Source: SZUA-430 sp964647355 (GTDB lineage: Bacteria; Pseudomonadota; Alphaproteobacteria; Micropepsales; Micropepsaceae). From it: a DNA stretch of 64,000 nt. A program made the position numbers and the translations under genes. The stretch covers positions 1 to 64,000 of the forward strand of contig CAZYGK010000005.1 of assembly GCA_964647355.1 (NCBI GenBank). The letters run 5' to 3'. The notes beneath the pieces are model-generated. The model had not been told where the DNA came from, did not search any database, and saw only the letters and a program-made list of their open reading frames with translations. Positions within the stretch are counted from its first letter, which is position 1, and each line of letters begins with the position of its first letter. Positions 1 through 8,865 of the stretch are shown one piece after another.

Positions 1-60
1 CGGGCGCCATGCCCGTCACTATCTGTTGGAACACCCCAACCTCAAACGAAGGAAAATCTC

Positions 61-378
61 ATGAGCGAAATCGAACAAATCGCCGGCCGCATGCGCGAAG
101 CGATCGGCGGCGGCAACGCCGGCCTGAACGCCACGTTGAAATTCGACTTTGAAGGCCAAGGCAACGTCTACATCGACGGCAAGGCGAACCCGAACACGGT
201 GTCGACCGAGAACAAGCCGGCCGATTGCACGATCACCGTCGCGCTCGACACGTTCAAGAAGATGGCCGCGGGCGAACTCGACGGCACGACCGCTTTCATG
301 CAGGGCAAGCTCAAGGTCGCCGGCGATATGTCGGTCGCGATGAAGCTTGGGCCGATCCTCGCCAAGGCGCGCGGCTAG
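61..378 (+). CDS. SCP2 sterol-binding domain protein
   Basis: A 105-residue stand-alone SCP-2 domain. The N-terminus has the helix typical of these small lipid carriers, followed by a strand-rich core with an NVYIDG stretch and a C-terminal amphipathic helix (MQGKLKVAGDMS region) that usually closes the hydrophobic tunnel. There is no signal peptide, so it should be cytoplasmic and bind lipid or acyl-CoA-like ligands. A GAAGGAAA ribosome site sits just before the ATG. A lysophospholipase gene starts 8 bp downstream on the same strand, so the two probably form an operon concerned with lipid handling. The domain call is firm; the natural ligand is unknown. Confidence 0.88.
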   Translation: MSEIEQIAGRMREAIGGGNAGLNATLKFDFEGQGNVYIDGKANPNTVSTENKPADCTITVALDTFKKMAAGELDGTTAFMQGKLKVAGDMSVAMKLGPILAKARG

Positions 379-386
379 TCTTAAGG

Positions 387-1397
387 ATGGCCCCCGAAGG
401 GCCACCACCCGATCTGGTGACGGTGCCGGGCAATCCGGCACCGCCCGGCGCCATCGTCGAATGGCTGACCCTCGGCGACGGCGTGAAGTTGCGCACGGCG
501 CGCTGGATGCTGCCCGCACGCGACACGCACGGCACTGTCGTTCTGATTGGCGGCCGCACCGAGTTCATCGAGAAATACTTCGAAGTGGTGGGCGAGCTGC
601 TTGCGCGCGGGCTCTCCGTCATCACGTTCGACTGGCGCGGCCAAGGCTTGTCGAGCCGCGCGTTGCCCGAGCACACGAAGGGTCACGTACGCGACTTCTC
701 CGAGTTCGACGGCGACCTCGCTGCCGTGATGAACCGCGTTGTGCTGGAACACGGGAAAAAGCCCTACATCGCGCTCGCGCATTCGATGGGCGGCAATGTC
801 CTCTTGCGCTATCTGCACGACTTTCCGCACGAGTTCGAATGCGCGGTCTTGACCGCGCCGATGCTTGCCGTGAAGACGGCGCCCTACCCGCCGTGGTTCG
901 CGCGCGCAATGGCCACGGTATCGACGGCGGCCGGCCAGGAATCGGCCTTCGTCTTCGGCGGCGCCAAGCAAGATCCCATGGCCCAAGTGTTCGAGACGAA
1001 CGGCGTGACGACGGACAAGGGGCGCTTCGACCGCTTTATGGCCTGCCTGAAGGCCGAACCGAGGCTCGCCCTAGGTGCGCCGACCTTTGGTTGGCTCGAG
1101 GCCGCATACCGCTCGATGGAGTTGGTGGCCAGCGAAGAGTTCGCGCACGGCATCGAAACCCCTGTGCTTCTCATCGGTGCGGCCCACGATCAACTTGTTC
1201 ATCCCGGCGCCGACATGACGCTGATCAAGCGGATCAAGCGCGGCATGTACGTGATGCTAAAGGCCGAACACGAAATCATGATGGAGCGCGACGACATTCG
1301 CGCGGCCTTCTGGGCCTGCTTCGATCCGTTCGTCCGCGGCCTGACCCCGGTCGCTCAACACGCCGCGGCCGACAGAACCTCGATGACGGCCGCGTGA
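387..1397 (+). CDS. alpha/beta hydrolase, lysophospholipase-like
   Basis: 336 residues from the ATG at 387. The open frame extends upstream to 225, but that part overlaps the SCP2 gene, and an AAGG lies just before 387. The protein has the serine hydrolase core of the monoglyceride lipase/lysophospholipase group: a FDWRGQGLS oxyanion-side loop, the nucleophile elbow AHSMGG, a late Asp in the GAAHDQLVHP segment and a His near KAEHEIMM. No signal peptide is visible, so it acts in the cytoplasm or at the inner face of the membrane. It follows the SCP2 gene closely, and its 3' end overlaps the convergent hisN-like gene by 43 bp. The substrate is inferred from the family only. Confidence 0.88.
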   Translation: MAPEGPPPDLVTVPGNPAPPGAIVEWLTLGDGVKLRTARWMLPARDTHGTVVLIGGRTEFIEKYFEVVGELLARGLSVITFDWRGQGLSSRALPEHTKGHVRDFSEFDGDLAAVMNRVVLEHGKKPYIALAHSMGGNVLLRYLHDFPHEFECAVLTAPMLAVKTAPYPPWFARAMATVSTAAGQESAFVFGGAKQDPMAQVFETNGVTTDKGRFDRFMACLKAEPRLALGAPTFGWLEAAYRSMELVASEEFAHGIETPVLLIGAAHDQLVHPGADMTLIKRIKRGMYVMLKAEHEIMMERDDIRAAFWACFDPFVRGLTPVAQHAAADRTSMTAA

Positions 1398-2173
1398 AGA
1401 GTGACGTCGCCGCAGGCGACGACCTGTCCGCCGTCCATCGCGGGTTTCCCCTGCCACGTCGTAACGATCCCGCCCGCATTCTCGATGATCGGGATCAGCG
1501 CCTGAATGTCCCAAGCCTTAAGTGACGACTCCACGATCACGTCGATGAACCCCATCGCCAGCAGACCATAGGCGTAGCAATCGCCGCCGAACCGGGTCAG
1601 ACGCGCCTTGTCCGCAATCTGCCAAAAGGCCGTCGTTTCGCGTTCGTCGAAGTAGCCGACAGGCGAGGTCGTCGAGAGCACCGCGTCTTTCAGCGAACTG
1701 CACGCCCGCGTCTGCAGACGGCTCCGCCGTCCTTGGGCATCCCGAAACACGGCCTCACCGTTCGCCGCGACCCACCGCTCGCGCGTATATGGCTGGTCGA
1801 GCACGCCGGCGATCGGTCGCGCACCGTCGTTGAGCGCGATCAGCGTGCCCCATTGCGCCATGCCGCACATGAACGCCCGCGTGCCGTCGATCGGGTCGAG
1901 AACCCAGGTGAGCGGCGACGATCCGCGCTCATGCCCGTGCTCTTCGCCCAGGATGCCGTGCGAGGGGTGGCGGCGTTTGATCTCCGCGCGGATGACGGCC
2001 TCGGCCTCGCGGTCGGCCTCGGTGACGGGGTCAAAGCCGCCATCGCCGTGCTTGTTGTGCACGGCGATGCGTTCGCGAAAGTGCGGTAAGATTGCGCGCC
2101 CCGAAAGGTCGGCAAGCTCACCCGCAAATGTCGCGAGCTCTGAAATCTGATTGTACGTAAGGGCTGCGGTCAT
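1355..2173 (-). CDS. hisN: inositol-monophosphatase family histidinol-phosphatase
   Basis: 272 residues from the ATG at 2173; a GTG at 2185 is also in frame and neither start has a clear ribosome site. The Mg-dependent phosphatase motifs are in order: DPVTEADREAE, GEEHG, DPIDGTRAF and a C-terminal LKAWDIQALIPIIENAGG. The last is the WD(I/V)xA metal/substrate motif. Together with length this matches the HisN subgroup that dephosphorylates L-histidinol phosphate in actinobacteria and alphaproteobacteria. A generic inositol phosphatase is the alternative. The 3' end overlaps the convergent lipase gene. The XRE regulator lies 35 bp beyond its start, on the same strand. Confidence 0.82.
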   Translation of the reverse strand: MTAALTYNQISELATFAGELADLSGRAILPHFRERIAVHNKHGDGGFDPVTEADREAEAVIRAEIKRRHPSHGILGEEHGHERGSSPLTWVLDPIDGTRAFMCGMAQWGTLIALNDGARPIAGVLDQPYTRERWVAANGEAVFRDAQGRRSRLQTRACSSLKDAVLSTTSPVGYFDERETTAFWQIADKARLTRFGGDCYAYGLLAMGFIDVIVESSLKAWDIQALIPIIENAGGIVTTWQGKPAMDGGQVVACGDVTLHAAVIEVLSAAAC

Positions 2174-2207
2174 CGCGAGGGACACTCGCGGACCGCATCA
2201 CCTCATG

Positions 2208-2612
2208 TCAATCGCGCACGGCACTCAAGCCGGGGCGTGGTGCCGGCGCCGGAGACTCCGGCGCGCCGCTGAGCGCTTTTGCAAGCTCCAGCAGGCGACG
2301 GCGCGGACCTTCGTCGAGCCCGTAATAGGCGCGCACCAAATCCATCGTTTCCTTGTTCTGCAACAAGCCGTCATCGGCGGTCGCGGCATTGTCGCCGGCG
2401 AGGCCTTCGAAAAAGAACGACACCGGCATGTCCAACGCGCGGGCCAAATCCCACAGACGCGACGCCGAGATGCGGTTCGCACCACTCTCGTACTTCTGGA
2501 TTTGCTGGAAGCGGATACCCACCGCTTGCGCCAACTGTTGTTGCGTCATTCCCAGAAGCCAGCGGCGATGTCGCACGCGCTGGCCGATATGCAAGTCGAC
2601 AGGGTTCTTCAC
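2208..2612 (-). CDS. XRE-family helix-turn-helix regulator
   Basis: 134 residues from a GTG at 2612, chosen because a very strong GGGGGAAGG ribosome site lies about 3-4 nt upstream; the longer frame to 2768 has no such site. Residues about 8-65 form a Cro/C1-type HTH (GMTQQQLAQAVGIRFQQIQKYE). A linker with an acidic patch follows, then a C-terminal helix ending in an LLELAKAL segment. This architecture is common in alphaproteobacteria, where related proteins regulate stress or cell-envelope genes. It reads toward hisN and may be co-transcribed with it. Its DNA target is unknown. Confidence 0.85.
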   Translation of the reverse strand: MKNPVDLHIGQRVRHRRWLLGMTQQQLAQAVGIRFQQIQKYESGANRISASRLWDLARALDMPVSFFFEGLAGDNAATADDGLLQNKETMDLVRAYYGLDEGPRRRLLELAKALSGAPESPAPAPRPGLSAVRD

Positions 2613-2841
2613 GAGCCTTCCCCCAATGCTTCGCGATAACCGGTACGTGCCGGTTACGAACAATCCAACTTTAAGTCTAAACCCCAGAGGTGCAACCAAA
2701 AGTTGGCCACCCAAAGTCCTCGCCACCGTGCCTGGAGAATTGAGGAAAAGCAACCGCTTAGCCGCCATGGCTCAAGTTGCCAGATTGCAAAATTACCAGT
2801 GGAACGTGCAAATCGCACACACTGTTGCAAAAAGGGAACCG

Positions 2842-4680
2842 TTACGTCTCGGAAGCGCTTGCCCTTGCGTACTTTTTGCGGTCGTTCGGATCCAGCCAGC
2901 GCTTGCGCAGACGGATCGATTTCGGCGTCACCTCGACCAGTTCGTCGTCACCGATATAGGCAATCGCCTGCTCGAGCGTGAGCAGCTTGGGCGGCGTTAA
3001 CCGAACCGCCTCGTCCTTGCCGGCAGCCCGGAAATTGGTGAGCTGCTTGGCCTTCAGCGCGTTCACGTCCAGGTCGTTGTCCCGGCTGTGCTCGCCGATG
3101 ATCATGCCCTGATAGACCTTCGTGCCCGCCTCGATGAACATGAAACCGCGCTCTTCCAGATACCAAAGCGCATAGGTCTGCGCTTCGCCTTCGCGATCGG
3201 CGATCAGTACGCCGACGCGCCGCCCTTCGATCGTGCCGCGATGCGGTCCGAAGTCGCTGAACACCCGGTTCATGATGCCGGTGCCGCGCGTGTCGGTCAG
3301 GAACTGACCGTGGTAGCCGATCAAGCCGCGCGACGGCGCCAGGAACGTGAGCCGCGTCTTGCCGCCGCCGGACGGACGCATGTCCGTCATCTCGCCCTTG
3401 CGCAGCGACATCTGTTCGATGACGACGCCGGTATAGGCATCGTCGACATCGATCGTGATTTCCTCGATCGGCTCAAGACGCTCGCCGTTCGGCCCGTTGC
3501 GGAACAGCACGCGCGGCCGCGAAATCGAGAGTTCGAACCCCTCGCGCCGCATCGTCTCGATCAGAACGCCGAGCTGCAACTCGCCGCGTCCCGCAACTTC
3601 GTAGGCGTCGGCGTTCTCGGTTTCCTTCACCTTGATCGTGACGTTGCTCTCGGCCTCCCGGAACAACCGCTCGCGAATGACGCGGCTTTGAACCTTTTGT
3701 CCCTCGCGCCCCGCATACGGGGAATCGTTAATGCCGATCGTGATCGCAATCGTCGGCGGATCGATCGGGTTGGCTGGAATGGGGGCCGCAACGTCCGGAT
3801 CGCACAGCGTATCGGCAACGGTAGACTCGACGAGACCCGCAATCGCGACGATATCGCCAGCCGCGGCTTCGTCGACCGGAACGCGCTGAAGCCCGCGAAA
3901 AGCCAGCACTTTGGTGATCCGCCCGCGCTCGACAAGCGAGCCGTCGCGCGACAGAGCTTTGATCGGCCGGTTCGCCTGCACGACGCCGGACTCGATCCGC
4001 CCCGTCAGAATGCGCCCGAGATAGGGGTCCGCCTGCATCACGCGCACCAGCATCGAAAACGGCTGATCGGGTGTCCCCTTCGCCGCGATCGACGGCGGCG
4101 GCACATGGGCCACGATCGTCTCGAACAGCGGCGTCAGATCCTTGCGCTCGTCTTTCTCAAGATCGCGCACCGCCCAGCCCGAGCGCCCGCTCGCATAAAG
4201 CATCGGAAAGTCGAGTTGCTCGTCGTTCGCGTCCAAAGCGGCGAACAGGTCGAAGACGTCCGAATGCACTTCGTCGGCCCGTGCATCTTGCCGGTCGATT
4301 TTGTTGACGACAACGATGGGCTTCAAGCCCAGTTTCAGCGCCTTCGACGTCACGAACTTCGTCTGCGGCATCGCCCCTTCGGCCGCGTCCACCAGCAGAA
4401 CCACGCCATCGACCATCGAGAGAATGCGCTCGACCTCGCCGCCGAAATCGGCGTGGCCGGGCGTGTCGATGATGTTGATCCGCGTGCCGCGCCACTCGAC
4501 GCTCGTGCATTTGGCCAGGATCGTGATCCCGCGCTCGCGCTCGAGCTCGTTTGAATCCATGGCGCGCTCGGCCACCTGCTGGTTCTCGCGGAACGTCCCG
4601 CTTTGCTTCAGCAGCTGATCGACGAGTGTCGTCTTCCCATGGTCGACATGGGCGATGATGGCGATATTGCGCAGGTTCAT
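2842..4680 (-). CDS. typA: translational GTPase TypA/BipA
   Basis: 612 residues, the normal family length, from the ATG at 4680. The longer frame to 4779 adds only low-complexity sequence. The EF-G-like GTPase domain carries the P-loop AHVDHGKT (residues 10-17), the switch-II DTPGHADFGGEV and the NKID base-recognition motif. Domains II, III and V follow, then the BipA-specific C-terminal domain ending near TPKSIRLRKR. The family binds the 70S ribosome and aids 50S assembly under stress or low temperature. It is transcribed alone, divergent from the histidine kinase gene at 4854. A long open frame on the opposite strand is only a GC-rich shadow. Confidence 0.97.
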   Translation of the reverse strand: MNLRNIAIIAHVDHGKTTLVDQLLKQSGTFRENQQVAERAMDSNELERERGITILAKCTSVEWRGTRINIIDTPGHADFGGEVERILSMVDGVVLLVDAAEGAMPQTKFVTSKALKLGLKPIVVVNKIDRQDARADEVHSDVFDLFAALDANDEQLDFPMLYASGRSGWAVRDLEKDERKDLTPLFETIVAHVPPPSIAAKGTPDQPFSMLVRVMQADPYLGRILTGRIESGVVQANRPIKALSRDGSLVERGRITKVLAFRGLQRVPVDEAAAGDIVAIAGLVESTVADTLCDPDVAAPIPANPIDPPTIAITIGINDSPYAGREGQKVQSRVIRERLFREAESNVTIKVKETENADAYEVAGRGELQLGVLIETMRREGFELSISRPRVLFRNGPNGERLEPIEEITIDVDDAYTGVVIEQMSLRKGEMTDMRPSGGGKTRLTFLAPSRGLIGYHGQFLTDTRGTGIMNRVFSDFGPHRGTIEGRRVGVLIADREGEAQTYALWYLEERGFMFIEAGTKVYQGMIIGEHSRDNDLDVNALKAKQLTNFRAAGKDEAVRLTPPKLLTLEQAIAYIGDDELVEVTPKSIRLRKRWLDPNDRKKYARASASET

Positions 4681-4853
4681 TTGGGGGTTCTTGCTGCGCC
4701 GCAGCGGCGCGAGGGGCGGGGTATAGCCACTCCCCCAGACCCCGGCAAGGCAGGAAACCCGCGCGAAAAGCCGCGCCATTTACCCGTTGGTAAGCGCTTC
4801 TAGGGGCGATTCTTAAGCGCTTGGGCCTAGTGTTTCCGTCAGGAACCAGCGAA

Positions 4854-6251
4854 ATGACGCCCGCGCACGCACAACCGCTTCCAAGCGATCCGGATCGCCG
4901 GCTGAAGGCCAGGCTCGATCTCATCGTGGCGTCGATGTGGCCCGTCGCATTGGTCAATCCGGTCTGGGCGGCGATGTTCGTCATTCCGTTCTACGGCCCG
5001 CTGCCGGCCTTTGGCATGGTATCGCCGGAGGCGTTTGCGCTCATTGTCGTGTTGCACACCGCTGCGGCCGCCGGCGCTTTCGCGGTCAAGCGGTGGGCGA
5101 CCGCGCACAAGCCGGAACCCCGTCGCTTGTTGGCGGTGCTTGCTGCGTTTCAAACCGTGGCCGCGCTCACCTGGGCGATAACAGCCGCGGTATGCTGGGT
5201 CGAAGGCAACGACGCGAACAACACGCTCGTCGCTCTGATCATCATCGCCAATATGTGGGCGCTCGTGCTGACCCGCGGCTACCATCCGGTTCTGTTCGGA
5301 ATCGGTCTGGGCGTCATGCTCGCCGCGTTCTGGTCCTTGGCGATCATGAGCGACGGGCAGGCGGCCAAACTGTTCGTATTCCTGATTCCGGTATTCGCCG
5401 CCTATGCGTGGCTCATGGGCGTGTCGTCACGCGATCGCGTCGATCAGCTGTTGAACGCGCGTTTCGCGCTCGAAGACACGGCTGCGGCGCTTGAAGCGGC
5501 GCGCGCCGACGCCGTTGCCAAGACCCAGCAAGTCGAAGCAGCCAGCGCCTCGAAATCCGCCTTCGTTGCGAACATGAGCCACGAGCTCAGAACGCCGCTC
5601 AACGCTATTCTGGGCTTTGCGGAGATGATCGAAGCGGCGGCCGTCGGGCCCGACATCTCGCCGCAATACCGTGGCTATGGGCGCGACATCCGCGAGTCCG
5701 GCGGCTACTTGCTTTCACTCATCAACGACATGCTCGACGTCGCCAAGATCGAAGCCGGCCGCATGGAACTCGATCGCCAATTCCTCGATGGGCAAAGTGC
5801 GATCGACGGTGCCCTGCGCCTCATCGCCGGCCGCGCCGAACTGAAGGGCCAGACTTTGACCGCAAGCGTCGAAGAGGGCGTCGCGCCGTTTGCCGACGAG
5901 CGCGCCTTCAAACAGATACTCGTGAATCTCCTGTCGAACGCCGTGAAGTTCTCGCCCCAAGGCGGCACGATCGATGTCAACTGCGAGCGTATGCTCGACG
6001 GCGGCGTGCACATCGCCATCGGCGACACCGGTCCCGGCATTCCCGAAGACAAGGTCGCGCAACTCTTCCGCCCGTTCCAACGCTTGGACAACAGCTACCA
6101 GAGTGGCGCTGGGGGAACTGGGTTAGGCCTCGCGCTTGTGCGCGGTCTAGTCGGCCTGCACGGCGGCCGCGTCTGGGTCGAAAACAAGAAGACGGGCGGC
6201 CTCATCGCCCACGTCGAACTCCCCGGCCGCGAGGTCCGCGCCGCCGCGTGA
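4854..6251 (+). CDS. integral-membrane sensor histidine kinase
   Basis: 465 residues from the ATG at 4854, which has AGGAA upstream; an in-frame TTG at 4821 is less likely. Six hydrophobic segments fill roughly residues 25-190 and replace the usual periplasmic sensor domain. A short coiled coil follows, then the HisKA box with phospho-acceptor His at about 243 (SHELRTPLN), then HATPase_c with the N box NLLSNAVKFS, the G1 box GDTGPGIP and the G2 box GGTGLGLALV. No HAMP, PAS or receiver domain and no adjacent response regulator is visible. The partner is therefore elsewhere. The signal is probably sensed within or near the membrane. Confidence 0.93.
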   Translation: MTPAHAQPLPSDPDRRLKARLDLIVASMWPVALVNPVWAAMFVIPFYGPLPAFGMVSPEAFALIVVLHTAAAAGAFAVKRWATAHKPEPRRLLAVLAAFQTVAALTWAITAAVCWVEGNDANNTLVALIIIANMWALVLTRGYHPVLFGIGLGVMLAAFWSLAIMSDGQAAKLFVFLIPVFAAYAWLMGVSSRDRVDQLLNARFALEDTAAALEAARADAVAKTQQVEAASASKSAFVANMSHELRTPLNAILGFAEMIEAAAVGPDISPQYRGYGRDIRESGGYLLSLINDMLDVAKIEAGRMELDRQFLDGQSAIDGALRLIAGRAELKGQTLTASVEEGVAPFADERAFKQILVNLLSNAVKFSPQGGTIDVNCERMLDGGVHIAIGDTGPGIPEDKVAQLFRPFQRLDNSYQSGAGGTGLGLALVRGLVGLHGGRVWVENKKTGGLIAHVELPGREVRAAA

Positions 6252-6262
6252 GGCGGCGCGCG

Positions 6263-6913
6263 CTACTTCACATCAACCCAATCGCCGCTCTCGTGGTCGA
6301 GCCGCGTCAGCCGGCCGTCTTCGAAATCGAAGTGCATGCCGTGGATCTTCAGCCGTCCCGCGTCCATGCGCTCGCGCACCCAGGGATACGCCGAGAGATT
6401 CATGATGCTGTTCTGAATGACCGCTTGTTCGGACGTGCGCCGCTTCTCGGCCTCGCCGAGGTCGTCGAAGTTCGGCGGCAGAAGCTTTCGTGCCGGCGCT
6501 GCAACTTCCACCCAAGGCTTGAGATAGTCGTTTTCGGGAAGTCCGGTGCCGTTATTGACCAATGCGTGCACGCCGCCGCACCGCGCATGGCCCTTGATCA
6601 CTATGTCCGTGACGTTGAGCACCTTGACCGCGTACTCGACGGCGGCACCGATCGAGCGCGGTCCTCCGTCGGGGTGATAGGGCGGAACGATATTGGCGAT
6701 GTTGCGCGCCACGAATATTGCGCCAGGCGGCGTGTTGAAGACGACGCTGGGCGACACGCGGCTGTCGGAGCACGAAATGATGAGGATCTTCGGCTTCTGC
6801 CCCTTCGCGGCCAGCCGCTCGTACTGGCGGCGGCGGCGTGTGAAGGTCGTACGATGAAATTCGCGATAGCCTTCGATCAGCCTGTCGATAGGCCTTGCAC
6901 TCCAAAACAGCAT
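6263..6913 (-). CDS. beta-class carbonic anhydrase
   Basis: 216 residues with the zinc ligands and Asp/Arg dyad of beta carbonic anhydrases: Cys48, Asp50 and Arg52 in the CSDSR motif, His109 and Cys112 in GHARCGG. It interconverts CO2 and bicarbonate in the cytoplasm. The gene lies 193 bp downstream of a SulP-family transporter on the same strand. SulP proteins include bicarbonate carriers, and some are fused to or paired with carbonic anhydrase, so a bicarbonate-uptake pair is a reasonable inference. Its 3' end is convergent with the histidine kinase gene, 11 bp apart. Confidence 0.95.
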   Translation of the reverse strand: MLFWSARPIDRLIEGYREFHRTTFTRRRRQYERLAAKGQKPKILIISCSDSRVSPSVVFNTPPGAIFVARNIANIVPPYHPDGGPRSIGAAVEYAVKVLNVTDIVIKGHARCGGVHALVNNGTGLPENDYLKPWVEVAAPARKLLPPNFDDLGEAEKRRTSEQAVIQNSIMNLSAYPWVRERMDAGRLKIHGMHFDFEDGRLTRLDHESGDWVDVK

Positions 6914-7106
6914 TCGAACCCCTCAACGCAAGTCGCAAGGGCGTATGCGAGTCTCTCGTCGTGGGCAACAGACCCGCGGGGTCACAGCATGCGGCGGGTC
7001 AATGCAGACACCAAAGTGCAACAACCGGACAATTGATTTTCGCCCAGCGTGCGAACTGCCCGATACCGATGCACCGGACCAGATTAACACAACATCTGTG
7101 TAGTTT

Positions 7107-8807
7107 TCAGCGCGGTGTCATGCTGCGAGCGGCCAGCAGCGCCTTTTGCAGATTCTTGGCAACGAGTACCGAAGGCTTCTGCGTGAGCCCGAGTGCTTTG
7201 ATCACGGCTTCAACATCGGGCTGCACGTTCGTGAGAATGGTGGTCGTGCCACGCCGGGCGGCGTCGTCGATAAACTTCTCGAGCGCGGCAACGCCGGAGG
7301 CGTCGATTAGCGGAACATTGCCCATGCGCAGGATGAACGCCTTAGGCGGCGTACGCAGGCGTTCAAGAACGTCGCCAAGTCGTGCCGCCGCTCCGAAGAA
7401 GAACGGCCCATTGATTCGAAAGACTTCCACGTCGCTCGGAATGTCGGTCCGCCGCTCGTAGATGGGGCGCTCGCGGGAGAAATCGTCGACGTCTTCGTCG
7501 ATCACTTTCGCCGCCGCCGAAATCTCGACGGCGTTCGCCATGCGGTGCATGAAGAACAGAGCTGCCAGCACGACGCCGATCTCGATGGCGGTCGTCAGGT
7601 CCGTAAGCAGGGTCAGGGTGAACGTGGTGAGAAGCACCGCGCGATCGGCCGGCGGCGCCTTCATCAGATGCCGGAAGTTCTTGATCTCCGCCATGTTCCA
7701 CGCGACGACGACGAGAACCGCCCCTAGACTGGCGAGCGGCACGAAGCTGGCGAGCGGCGCCAGCACAAGCAGGAACAGCAGCAGAAAAAGCGCATGCATG
7801 ATCCCGGCGACCGGCGAATAGGCGCCGGCCCGGATGTTCGTCGCGGTACGCGCGATGGCGCCGGTTGCCGGGACGCCGCCGCACAGCGACGATGCGACAT
7901 TCGCCACACCCTGCGCGACGAGTTCGCAGTTCGAGCGGTGGTGCCGTCCGGTCATCCCATCCGCGACCACCGCCGACAACAGCGACTCGACGCCCGCTAG
8001 AAACGCGATCGTGAACGCGGAGGGCAAAAGCTCGCGGATACGCGCCAGTGTGATATCCGGAAGCGCTGGCATCGGCAGCGTCGTGGGCAAATCGCCGAAC
8101 CGCGTGCCGATCGTGGCGGCCGGGAGGCTGAGCGCCCAGACGCAAAGCGCCCCGATCCCAATCGAAAGCAAAAACATCGGCCACTGCGGCCGCCACAGCC
8201 GGCAGGCGATGATGATGGCAAGCGACGTCATGGCGACGGCGAACGTCGACGGTTCGAACGTGCCCAGTGCCGCCGTGTAGGTGATCCACTTTTCCATGAA
8301 GTCGCCGGGATTCTGATCGAGCCGAAGCCCCAAGACCTCGGCGACCTGGCTCGTGAAGATGATGAGCGCGATCCCGCTCGTGAAGCCGGTGACGACCGGT
8401 GTCGGCACGTATTTGACGAACGTGCCGAGTTTCGCGAACCCCGCAAGGATCAGCATGAAGCCCGCCATCAGCGTCGCGATGACAAGACCGTCGTAACCGT
8501 GCGTCGCGATCACGTTGAAGACGACGACGACGAATGCGCCGGTCGGACCGCCGATCTGGAAGCGGCTCCCGCCGAGCGCTGAGATCAAGAACCCGGCGAC
8601 GATGGCGGTGTAGAGCCCGCGATCTGGTGTTGTGTTGCTCGCCACCGCGAGCGCCATCGAGAGCGGCAACGCGACGATGGCGACCGTGAGCCCCGCGAGC
8701 GCGTCCGCGCGGAAGCGTGCGAGGTCGTAGCCCTCCTGAAGCACGGTCACGAGCTTGGGTACGTAAAGCCGCCAGTAGGGGGCGCGCGCGCCCACGTCTT
8801 GAGTCAT
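7107..8807 (-). CDS. SulP-family anion transporter with STAS domain
   Basis: 566 residues from the ATG at 8807, preceded by GAGGG. Residues about 30-410 contain the many membrane spans of the SLC26/SulP fold, with the N-terminal substrate loop ALPLSMALA and the later GGSRFQIGGPTGAF signature. Residues about 440-550 form a cytoplasmic STAS domain ending in VAKNLQKALLAAR. The family moves sulfate, bicarbonate or dicarboxylates. The carbonic anhydrase just downstream favours bicarbonate, but sulfate cannot be excluded. The upstream glycosyltransferase gene ends 58 bp before it on the same strand. Confidence 0.9.
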   Translation of the reverse strand: MTQDVGARAPYWRLYVPKLVTVLQEGYDLARFRADALAGLTVAIVALPLSMALAVASNTTPDRGLYTAIVAGFLISALGGSRFQIGGPTGAFVVVVFNVIATHGYDGLVIATLMAGFMLILAGFAKLGTFVKYVPTPVVTGFTSGIALIIFTSQVAEVLGLRLDQNPGDFMEKWITYTAALGTFEPSTFAVAMTSLAIIIACRLWRPQWPMFLLSIGIGALCVWALSLPAATIGTRFGDLPTTLPMPALPDITLARIRELLPSAFTIAFLAGVESLLSAVVADGMTGRHHRSNCELVAQGVANVASSLCGGVPATGAIARTATNIRAGAYSPVAGIMHALFLLLFLLVLAPLASFVPLASLGAVLVVVAWNMAEIKNFRHLMKAPPADRAVLLTTFTLTLLTDLTTAIEIGVVLAALFFMHRMANAVEISAAAKVIDEDVDDFSRERPIYERRTDIPSDVEVFRINGPFFFGAAARLGDVLERLRTPPKAFILRMGNVPLIDASGVAALEKFIDDAARRGTTTILTNVQPDVEAVIKALGLTQKPSVLVAKNLQKALLAARSMTPR

Positions 8808-8865
8808 CGAGACCCTCAAAACACATAACCGATTTGTAGTATAGCGCGGCGATCGTAAGAGCGCG

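Noticed and set aside
3088..4554. 488-codon plus-strand frame opposite BipA
   Set aside because: BipA is certain on the other strand; the frame shows no domain and is a shadow.
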